A DNA stretch of 13,424 nucleotides from VRUE01 sp036525295 (lineage in GTDB: Bacteria > Actinomycetota > Thermoleophilia > Solirubrobacterales > 70-9). Both the position numbers and the translations under genes were made by a program. The stretch covers positions 1 through 13,424 of the forward strand of contig DATDAQ010000008.1 in the NCBI GenBank assembly GCA_036525295.1. Reading direction: 5' to 3'. The notes below the pieces were generated by a model that saw nothing but the letters and a program-made list of their open reading frames with translations, was not told where the DNA came from and did no database searches. Each line of letters opens with the position of its first letter. The first letter of the stretch is position 1. Shown here in pieces: positions 1 to 5,896 of this stretch.

Positions 1-1
1 G

Positions 2-835
2 GCGATCCTGCCGGAGTCCGCCGCCGTCGACGCCGGAGAGCTGCGCGAACTGCCGGTGACGCTGGTCAAGCCCAACCCGAGTCAGCCCCGGACCAACTTC
101 GACCCCGTCGCCCTCGCCACACTCGCCTCCTCGATCGAGACGAGCGGCGTCGTCCAGCCCCTTCTCGTCCGCCCTCTCCACGACGGCAGCTACGAGCTGA
201 TCGCCGGCGAGCGCCGCTGGCGCGCCGCGCAGGCCGCGGGCCTGGACAAGGTTCCCGCGGTCGTCCGCGACCAGGAGCTGGCCGAGCGCCTTCAGGTGGC
301 CCTGATCGAGAACATGGTCCGCGAGGACCTCAACCCGGTCGACGAGGCGCGCGCCTGCGCCGCTCTGGTCGACGACCTCGGCCTCTCCAAGGAGGAGCTG
401 GCTCGCCGCGTCGGGCGCAGCCGCCCCGCCGTCTCCAACCTGATCCGCCTGCTCGACCTGCCCGACGAGGCGCTGGACCTGCTCGAGTCGGGAGAGCTGA
501 GCGAAGGTCATGGCAAGGCACTCCTCGCGGCCGAGGGAAACGACGTGCGCCGCCACCTCGCCCGCGCCGCCGCCCGCGCCGGCTGGTCGGTCCGCGAAAC
601 CGAGAACCGGGCCAAGCTGGCTGGCCAGCCAAAGAAAGAGAAGAGCCCTTCCAGCGGGGCCCTGTCGGTCGAGGAGGCCGCGGCGATCCGCGATGCGGCC
701 GACGAGCTCGAGTCGGCGTTCGGCCACGAGGTCAGGGTGCGACCGAAGGGTGGGGGGGTCGCGGTCGAGATCCGTTTCGGCGACCTCGACGAGGCCCTGG
801 AGCTCGCCCGTGCCCTCGCCCGCAACGGTCGCTGA
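2..835 (+). CDS. parB: Chromosome-partitioning protein ParB (5' end outside window)
   Basis: ParB binds parS near the origin and, as a CTP-dependent DNA clamp, works with ParA to segregate chromosomes. The reading frame is open from base 2; the GTG at 56 is probably internal, because the 18 codons before it read like a normal ParB lead-in ending in LRELPV before TLVKPNPSQPR. Numbering from that GTG, the CTP-binding core carries GERRWRAAQAAG (51-62) and ENMVREDLNP (85-94). A KorB-type helix-turn-helix follows (about 110-131, LSKEELARRVGRSRPAVSN), then a charged linker and a C-terminal dimerisation segment (about 200-259). 277 codons are visible, near full length, so only a short N-terminal piece is missing. 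parA would be expected upstream but is not in view. No parS-like palindrome (TGTTTCACGTGAAACA type) was seen. Identity is confident; only the true start is unknown. Confidence 0.96.
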   Translation, partial: AILPESAAVDAGELRELPVTLVKPNPSQPRTNFDPVALATLASSIETSGVVQPLLVRPLHDGSYELIAGERRWRAAQAAGLDKVPAVVRDQELAERLQVALIENMVREDLNPVDEARACAALVDDLGLSKEELARRVGRSRPAVSNLIRLLDLPDEALDLLESGELSEGHGKALLAAEGNDVRRHLARAAARAGWSVRETENRAKLAGQPKKEKSPSSGALSVEEAAAIRDAADELESAFGHEVRVRPKGGGVAVEIRFGDLDEALELARALARNGR

Positions 836-854
836 GGCCCCGTCGTTAGGCCTC
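834..854 (+). terminator. Weak hairpin after parB, possible terminator
   Basis: GAGGCC (834-839) pairs with GGCCTC (849-854) across a 9-nt loop, starting inside the parB stop codon. No U-run follows, so it would be at best a weak intrinsic terminator or a 3'-end stabiliser separating parB from the tRNA gene. Confidence 0.25.
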
Positions 855-865
855 GATTACCCCGC

Positions 866-871
866 TATCCT
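866..871 (+). promoter_or_regulatory. Possible -10 box of the tRNA-Ile promoter
   Basis: TATCCT lies 13 nt before the mature tRNA 5' end, a plausible place for a -10 element giving a short tRNA leader. The upstream -35 region (about 843-848, TCGTTA) is poor, so support is limited to position and partial consensus. Confidence 0.3.
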
Positions 872-884
872 TCGGCTTGGCTCC

Positions 885-958
<74 letters not shown>

Positions 959-961
959 CTC

Positions 962-1456
962 GTGCAGCAGATGCAGATCTACGGCGTCAGCTTTGACATG
1001 GTCGGCAAGCAGCCGATCGTCTTGCTGAAGACGGTCGAGGGCAACAAGTTCCTGCCGATCTGGATCGGCCATCCCGAGGCGGCGGCGATCCTGATGAAGC
1101 TCCAGGGTGCCTCGACCCCGCGCCCGATGACCCACGACCTGCTCTCCGACCTGCTCGACCAGCTCGACGCCAAATGCGAGCGGGTCTCCGTAACCGAACT
1201 GCGCGACAACACCTTCTACGCCTCGATCACGGTCTCGGTCAACGGGTCGGAGATGGAGATCGACTCGCGCCCCTCCGACGCCCTCGCCCTCGCCGTCCGC
1301 GTCTCGGCGCCGATCTTCGCTGACGAGGACGTGATCGAGGAGTCGGCGATCGAGTTCGAGCACGACGTCGAGGACACCGAGGAGGTCGTCGACAAGTTCA
1401 AAGAGTTCCTCGACGAGGTCACGCCTGACGACTTCGCCAAGGGCGAGGACTCGTAG
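962..1456 (+). CDS. Bifunctional nuclease family protein (DUF151/BFN)
   Basis: 164-residue cytoplasmic protein of the BFN/DUF151 family, for which DNase and RNase activity has been reported in plant and mycobacterial members. Family signatures are clear: PIVLLKTVEGNKFLPIWIG followed by EAAAI, then PRPMTHDL, the IDSRPSDALALAVR block, and an acidic tail ending EFLDEVTPDDF. The GTG start at 962 gives an N-terminus (MQQMQIYGV) of the usual length before the first beta strand; an in-frame ATG at 971 would remove three residues. Neither has a Shine-Dalgarno site. The GTG is 3 nt after the mature 3' end of tRNA-Ile, so tRNA 3' processing would release an almost leaderless mRNA. The gene converges on ddl, and its stop codon lies inside the left arm of an inverted repeat. 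No truncation is seen. The physiological role of the family is poorly defined. Confidence 0.9.
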   Translation: MQQMQIYGVSFDMVGKQPIVLLKTVEGNKFLPIWIGHPEAAAILMKLQGASTPRPMTHDLLSDLLDQLDAKCERVSVTELRDNTFYASITVSVNGSEMEIDSRPSDALALAVRVSAPIFADEDVIEESAIEFEHDVEDTEEVVDKFKEFLDEVTPDDFAKGEDS

Positions 1457-1577
1457 ACAGCTTCCAGTCGGCGTATCTCGGAGTCTTCGGTCGGCTTCCT
1501 CGGGTCACGCACCCTAGTGCGCTCCCCTCGTCAGCCTCCCTGCATCCTCCGACCTACTTGACTGGAAGCTGTCTACG
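1452..1577. repeat. 18-bp perfect inverted repeat with 90-nt spacer between convergent genes
   Basis: CGTAGACAGCTTCCAGTC (1452-1469) recurs as its exact reverse complement at 1560-1577. Inside are two smaller stems: GGTCGG/CCGACC (1489-1494/1549-1554) and CGCAC-CCTA-GTGCG (1508-1521), the latter holding the ddl stop codon. The left arm contains the nuclease stop codon; the right arm encodes part of the C-terminal tail of Ddl. No U-runs are present, so a classical intrinsic terminator is unlikely. A structured bidirectional 3' element or a small MITE-like insertion are alternatives. A possible GCGAG target duplication (1443-1447, 1578-1582) is short and not exactly abutting on the left. Confidence 0.85.
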
Positions 1578-2488
1578 GCGAGCTCCAAGATCCGTTCCAC
1601 CAGCTGCTCGAAGGACATTCCGGCGGCCTCTGCGGCCTGGGGGAGGAGGCTGGTGTCGGTGAGGCCGGGGATGGCGTTGACCTCGAGCACCTGGGGACCG
1701 TCCTCGCCGAGGATCAGGTCGACGCGCGAGAAGCCGGCGCAGCCGAGCGTCTCGTAGGCGGCCAGAGCGGCCTCGGTCACGGCTGCCGTCTCGCCCTCGC
1801 CGAGCCGCGCCGGACAGACGAAGGAGGTGCGGCCGATCTCATAGCGTGCTTCGAAGTCGTAGCTGTGGCCGGGCCGGGGGATTGCCTCGACCACCGGAAG
1901 GGCATCGCCGCCGAGCACGCTGACCGCCAGCTCGCGACCGCTGACGAAGCGCTCCAGCAGCACTCGTTCGTCGTAGCTGAAGGCGGAGACGAGGGCGCCG
2001 GGAACGTCGGCGCCGCTCTCGGCGAACTTCACTCCCAGCGCCGACCCGCCGCGACTGGGCTTGATCACGAGCGGAAAGCCGAGCCGCTCCTCCAGGCTCT
2101 CGAGGGCATCGGCGGCTCCGAGCTCGCGGAACGCCGTCTCGTTGAACGCGAACCAGTCGGGGGTGGGAATGCCCGCCGCCCGCAGCTCGTGCTTGGTCAG
2201 AACCTTGTCGATGCAGCGCACGCAGGCGGCGACGCCCGGTCCCGTGAAGGGAATGCCGAGGATCTCCAGCAGCTCCTGGGCGGTGCCGTCCTCTCCGCCC
2301 ATGCCGTGCATGGCAACGAAGGCGACGTCGGGCCGCTCGGCGCTCAGCAGCTTGGCCAGTTCGCCGTCCGCTTCCAGCGCGAGCACCTCGTGACCGAGCC
2401 GGCCAAGCGCGTCCTCGACCCGAGCTCCGGAGCGCAACGAGACGCTCCGCTCCAGCGACCGCCCGCCTTTGAGGACCGCGACCTTCAC
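1514..2488 (-). CDS. ddl: D-alanine--D-alanine ligase
   Basis: ATP-grasp ligase joining two D-alanines for the peptidoglycan precursor in the cytoplasm. The 324-residue product starts at GTG 2488, preceded by GGGAGGG about 6 nt upstream. Visible landmarks: the KGGRSLERSVSLRSG N-terminal loop with Glu13, HGMGGEDGT (61-69), the IKPSRGGSALGV ATP-binding loop (142-153), the omega loop at about 206-226 with Tyr216 retained (the residue altered in D-Ala-D-Lac ligases), and metal/substrate residues in RVDLILGE and EVNAIPGLTDTSLLP (Asp257, Glu269, Asn271, Ser280). Retained Tyr216 argues for D-Ala-D-Ala specificity. The start overlaps the stop of the upstream aminotransferase gene (GTGA), implying translational coupling. 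Oddity: the last 20 or so residues (VDSFQSS onward) lie beyond the usual family end and are encoded within the inverted-repeat element. Confidence 0.95.
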   Translation of the reverse strand: MKVAVLKGGRSLERSVSLRSGARVEDALGRLGHEVLALEADGELAKLLSAERPDVAFVAMHGMGGEDGTAQELLEILGIPFTGPGVAACVRCIDKVLTKHELRAAGIPTPDWFAFNETAFRELGAADALESLEERLGFPLVIKPSRGGSALGVKFAESGADVPGALVSAFSYDERVLLERFVSGRELAVSVLGGDALPVVEAIPRPGHSYDFEARYEIGRTSFVCPARLGEGETAAVTEAALAAYETLGCAGFSRVDLILGEDGPQVLEVNAIPGLTDTSLLPQAAEAAGMSFEQLVERILELAVDSFQSSRSEDAGRLTRGAH

Positions 2489-3852
2489 GCGCTTCCCTCC
2501 CCGGCTTTGCGAAACGGGACGACGTTCTCCGACTCCGACTCGTCCGCCCCCTGCTTGGGCTGGGGGGCCGCCGGCCGCTCGCCGGTGAGGGCGCCGTACA
2601 GCTCGATCTGCTCGCCGATCACCTTGCCGATGCGGCGGATGCCCTCGCGGATTTCCTCCTCGTCTCCGGCGGAGAAGTTGAGCCGCATCGAGTTGTGCCC
2701 GCTGCCGTCGACGTAGGCGGCCTGGCCGGGAACGAAGGCTACGTCCTCGCGCAAGGCCTTTGCCAGAAGGTCGCTGGTGTCGATGTAGGGGGGCAGGGTC
2801 GCCCAGATGAACAGGCCGCCGTCGGGCTCGGTCCAGGTGGCTTGGGGCGGGAAGTGACGGCGAAGCGCGTCGACCATCGCGTCGCGGCGGGAGCGGTAGA
2901 TCCCGGCCAGGCTCTCGACGTACTCGCGCCAGTTCCCGTCGCGGAAGTACTCGCGAACGAAGTACTGGGTCAGGGTCGAGGTGCACAGGTCGGCGGCCTG
3001 CTTGCCGAGCACGACCTTGTCCATCACCGGTGGTGGGGCGACCGCCCAGCCGAGGCGGATGCCGGGCGAGAGGATCTTCGAGAAGGTGCCGACGTAGACG
3101 ACGAAGTCGCCGCCGTCGAGCTGGTAGAGCGGCGGCACGCCCTCGCCGTCGAAGCGGAGCAGGCCGTAGGGGTTGTCCTCGACGACGAGCAGCTCTCGCG
3201 AGCGCGCCAGCTCGACCAGCCGCCGGCGCCGTTCCAGCGACATCGTCACGCCGGCGGGGTTCTGAAAGGTCGGCACCGAGTAGACGAACTTCGGCCGGCG
3301 CCCTTCGCCGTCGAGCCGCTCGAGCACCACCTCCAGCTCGTCGATCCGCATCCCCTCCGTGTCGCACTCGACCTGGATCGTGTCGGCCTCGTAGCTGCAG
3401 AAGACCGGGATCGCGCCGGGGTAGGTGGGCGCCTCGCAGATCACCGCGTCGCCGGGATCGACCAGCGTCTTGCAGATCAGGTCGATCGCCTGCTGGCCGC
3501 CTGTCGTGACGATCACGTCCTCGGGGTCGGGAAGCATCCCCTCGGCTCCCATCACCTCGACGATGCAGTCGACGGTCTCGCGGAATCCCTCGGTGGGCCC
3601 GTACTGGAGTGCCTCGGCGGCGGACTCTTGGGCGATCCGCGTCATCTGCGCGGCGAAGGTCTGCGGCGGGAAGGTCGAGGTGTCGGGGAGGCCGCCGGCA
3701 AGCGAGATCACCTCCGGCCGCGCCGTCACCGCCATCAGGTCGCGCATCGCCGAGGAGCGCATCACCTGCGTCCTCGCCGCGAAGAGGCCGGCATACCGCT
3801 CCAGGTCGCTGCTGCGGGCATGGGCGCGACGCCGGTGGGGTGGCTCTGGCAT
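2485..3852 (-). CDS. PLP-dependent aminotransferase, class I/II (2-aminoadipate/LysN-like)
   Basis: 455-residue fold-type I aminotransferase moving amino groups between an amino acid and a 2-oxo acid, close to the LysN/ARO8-like group related to MocR catalytic domains. Landmarks: VISLAGGLPDTSTFP (48-62), LQYGPTEGFRE (82-92), TTGGQQAIDL (116-125), EAPTYPG (140-146), PTFQNPAG with Asn198, VVEDNPYG with Asp226 that contacts the pyridine nitrogen, the PLP lysine Lys259 in GTFSKILSPGIRLGW, and Arg390 (MRLNFS) for the substrate carboxylate. Residues 425-455 form a Pro/Glu/Ser-rich, probably disordered tail. ATG 3852 is the only good start; no Shine-Dalgarno is visible, so a leaderless message is possible. 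Its stop overlaps the ddl start by GTGA, so the two are made together. The true substrate cannot be read from sequence; wall-linked amino-acid supply is only a guess. Confidence 0.9.
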   Translation of the reverse strand: MPEPPHRRRAHARSSDLERYAGLFAARTQVMRSSAMRDLMAVTARPEVISLAGGLPDTSTFPPQTFAAQMTRIAQESAAEALQYGPTEGFRETVDCIVEVMGAEGMLPDPEDVIVTTGGQQAIDLICKTLVDPGDAVICEAPTYPGAIPVFCSYEADTIQVECDTEGMRIDELEVVLERLDGEGRRPKFVYSVPTFQNPAGVTMSLERRRRLVELARSRELLVVEDNPYGLLRFDGEGVPPLYQLDGGDFVVYVGTFSKILSPGIRLGWAVAPPPVMDKVVLGKQAADLCTSTLTQYFVREYFRDGNWREYVESLAGIYRSRRDAMVDALRRHFPPQATWTEPDGGLFIWATLPPYIDTSDLLAKALREDVAFVPGQAAYVDGSGHNSMRLNFSAGDEEEIREGIRRIGKVIGEQIELYGALTGERPAAPQPKQGADESESENVVPFRKAGEGSA

Positions 3853-3868
3853 TGGGACAGTGTGCCGA

Positions 3869-3899
3869 ATTGGCGCCGCCTCGCCCGGGGAGCTAGGTT
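3869..3899 (+). promoter_or_regulatory. Possible promoter for the small membrane protein gene
   Basis: Within the 53-bp divergent gap, TAGGTT (3894-3899) sits 6 nt before the GTG at 3906. A possible -35 TTGGCG (3869-3874) lies 19 nt further up. No Shine-Dalgarno is present, so transcription would give a leaderless message. The spacing is long and the -35 imperfect. Confidence 0.35.
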
Positions 3900-3905
3900 T
3901 CCCGC

Positions 3906-4340
3906 GTGGGATCTTTCTCGGGACTCTGCCTGGAGCTCGGCATCGGCATCGCGATCGGGATGCTGGCCGGCACCACCGGCACGCACGGCTCGGCCCGCGG
4001 CCGGATGACGATCCTGGCCGGGGTCATCGCCCTCGTCGCCGGGATTCTGCTCGCCGCCAGCGCCGACGTAAGCACAGTGGCCGGGGCTCTGTTCTGCATG
4101 GCGGGCGCCGTATTCGCCTGCCTGATCGTCAGCGATGTGGTCAGCGGTGCCGGCCGCCGCGAGGGCACCGGCTCCGGCGCGCTCGGCTTCCTGGTCTCTC
4201 TCGTCGCCCTCGTCGTCGTTGCGATTGCGCTGCTGATCGAGCCGGCGGTCCTGCTCGTCATCGCTGCCCTCGCCTGGCTCGGAATCTCACGCCGCCGTCG
4301 CGCCCAGCGCAAGCACGCCGGCCTCCGCGTCTTGCGCTAG
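3906..4340 (+). CDS. Small polytopic membrane protein, function unknown
   Basis: 144 residues, not recognised as a named family. Hydrophobic segments fall at about 6-22, 34-53, 58-79 and 92-127; the last is long enough for two helices broken by Glu112-Pro113, giving four or five membrane spans. A short arginine-rich loop (RGR at 31-33) and a strongly basic C-terminus (RRRRAQRK from 129) suggest those parts face the cytoplasm. The GTG start gives an N-terminus beginning directly with the first helix, with a TAGGTT box just upstream. The gene is divergent from the aminotransferase gene and followed after 41 bp by the phosphatase-superfamily gene, so it may be first in a three-gene envelope cluster. 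Glycine and alanine content is high, but no catalytic motif is seen. Confidence 0.75.
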   Translation: MGSFSGLCLELGIGIAIGMLAGTTGTHGSARGRMTILAGVIALVAGILLAASADVSTVAGALFCMAGAVFACLIVSDVVSGAGRREGTGSGALGFLVSLVALVVVAIALLIEPAVLLVIAALAWLGISRRRRAQRKHAGLRVLR

Positions 4341-4381
4341 CGCCCTCGGTCACCTCTCGCGATTCAGGATGATTGGCGGCG

Positions 4382-5896
4382 GTGACCGCCAAGAAGCTCG
4401 TCCTCACCTACGTCGACTCGCTGCGCACGGACATGCTGCTCCGCGCCGTTGCCGAGGGCCGCGCACCCACCTTCGGCGCCCTGATCGAACGCGGCATCCT
4501 GGTCGAGGACTGCGTCTCCAGCTTCCCCTCGGTGACCCCGGTCGCCTGCGCCGAGATGGTCACCGGCCAGGGTGCGGACGGCCACTGGATCAGCGGCATG
4601 GACTGGTACCACCGCCTCGAGCGTCGCTACGTCGAGTACGGCTCCTCGCTGGAGGCGAGCCGGGCGTTCGGCATCTTCCGCGCCCTCTACGACCTCGTCT
4701 ACAACATGAACCTGGCACACCTCAATCCCGCCGTCGAGACGCTGTTCGAGCGCCTCGACGACGCCGGCGTGCGCACCGCCTGCACGCCGTTCCTGATCTA
4801 CCGCGGCCGCCATCGCCACCAGGTGTCGCTCGAGGGGCTCCTGCGCCGGGCGGTCGACGCGACGCAGTTGAAGTTCCGCCACCACACCTGGGGACCCGCC
4901 GAGCTCTTCTACGGCGATCTCTACGCGAGCAGCGAGGTGCCCTGCAAACCGAGTTCGATCCCCGGCTCGCGGGACGGCTACTCGGCCTGCTGCGCCGCCG
5001 AGCTGGCGCGCCGCGACGGCTTCGAGTTTCTGCTCTTCTCCCTCCCCGACAACGACAACTACTCCCACCGCCACGGACCGGAGGCGAGCGTCGAGTCGAT
5101 CTCCAAGGCCGACAGTTGCTTCGCGAAGCTGGTCGAGGCCGGCGGCGGCCTCGACGACTTCCTCGGCAGTCACGCGGTCGTCCTGCTCGCCGACCATGCG
5201 CAGACGCCGGTGCACCGCGGCCTGCCGCTGGCGACTCTGCTGGGGCACGAGTGGTCGGTGCTGAGGCCGTCGGAGTCCGAGCCCGACCAGGCCCAGCTGG
5301 CGGTCGGCCCGACCGGCCGCGCCGCCCACGTCTACCTGCTCCCCGGCGCGGGAGAGCGGGCTGACCCGGAGGCGGTGCGGGCGAGGCTGAACGTGCTCGA
5401 AGGGGTCGACCTCGTCTGCCGGCTCGAGTCCGCGGACGGCGACCCGCTGGTGCGAGAGGAGCCGGGGGCGCCCGGAGACGGCGCGGTCGCTGTGGTCGAA
5501 CGGGGGGAGTCCCAGCTGCGCTTCCACCCCGGTACGTCGGTTGCCGACCTGCGCGGCGATACCTGGGAGTTCGGCGGCGACCTCGAGGCCCTGGAGGCGA
5601 CCCTTGAGGACGGCAAGCTCGTCAGCGAAATCTATCCCGACCCGCTCGCCCGCATCTGGTCTGCCCTCAACGCCCCGCACGCTGGCGACTTCATACTCAG
5701 CCTTGCACCTGGCTACGAGGCGGTCGACTGGGGCGGCATCTCTCACGCTGGCGGCGGCAGCCACGGCTCCCTCCACGCCGGCGACTCTCTGGGCCCGCTG
5801 CTCTTCGTCGGCTGTGGCCCAGCGGACGCCTCCGAACGCGCCCAGTGGACTCTCCGCGACGTCGCGCCGGTCGTGCTGGACCACTTCGGGCTATGA
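4382..5896 (+). CDS. Alkaline-phosphatase-superfamily phosphodiesterase/nucleotide pyrophosphatase
   Basis: 504-residue enzyme of the two-zinc alkaline phosphatase superfamily, most like type I phosphodiesterase/NPP proteins that cleave phosphoesters. All expected metal and catalytic positions are visible: Asp12 in LTYVDSLRTD, the nucleophile Thr52 in SSFPSVTP, an Asp-x3-His pair in PDNDNYSHRHG, Asp-His in LLADHAQTP, and a late His in ISHAGGGSHGSLH. No signal peptide or membrane helix is apparent, so it is probably cytoplasmic unless exported by another route. GTG 4382 begins just before the first beta strand; a TTG at 4373 would add three residues and AGGA at 4366-4369 could serve either. 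The stop overlaps the next start (ATGA), pointing to joint translation with the glycosyltransferase. Substrate is unknown; a nucleotide-sugar, lipid-linked phosphate or glycan phosphodiester is possible. Confidence 0.88.
   Translation: MTAKKLVLTYVDSLRTDMLLRAVAEGRAPTFGALIERGILVEDCVSSFPSVTPVACAEMVTGQGADGHWISGMDWYHRLERRYVEYGSSLEASRAFGIFRALYDLVYNMNLAHLNPAVETLFERLDDAGVRTACTPFLIYRGRHRHQVSLEGLLRRAVDATQLKFRHHTWGPAELFYGDLYASSEVPCKPSSIPGSRDGYSACCAAELARRDGFEFLLFSLPDNDNYSHRHGPEASVESISKADSCFAKLVEAGGGLDDFLGSHAVVLLADHAQTPVHRGLPLATLLGHEWSVLRPSESEPDQAQLAVGPTGRAAHVYLLPGAGERADPEAVRARLNVLEGVDLVCRLESADGDPLVREEPGAPGDGAVAVVERGESQLRFHPGTSVADLRGDTWEFGGDLEALEATLEDGKLVSEIYPDPLARIWSALNAPHAGDFILSLAPGYEAVDWGGISHAGGGSHGSLHAGDSLGPLLFVGCGPADASERAQWTLRDVAPVVLDHFGL

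Noticed and set aside
836..884. A parS site near parB
   Set aside because: No sequence resembling the TGTTTCACGTGAAACA palindrome was found here or elsewhere in the window on reading.
2489..3367. A 5' extension of the ddl frame that would give a 617-residue protein
   Set aside because: The extra 293 codons are the antisense-side frame shift of the aminotransferase gene, are Arg/Pro-rich with no recognisable domain, and the Ddl family N-terminus begins exactly at GTG 2488 with a good ribosome-binding site.
4364..5884. A 506-codon open frame on the minus strand opposite the phosphatase-superfamily gene
   Set aside because: High-GC antisense shadow: composition is Val/Ala/Arg/Glu-rich with no motif, while the plus strand shows all metal-site motifs in order.
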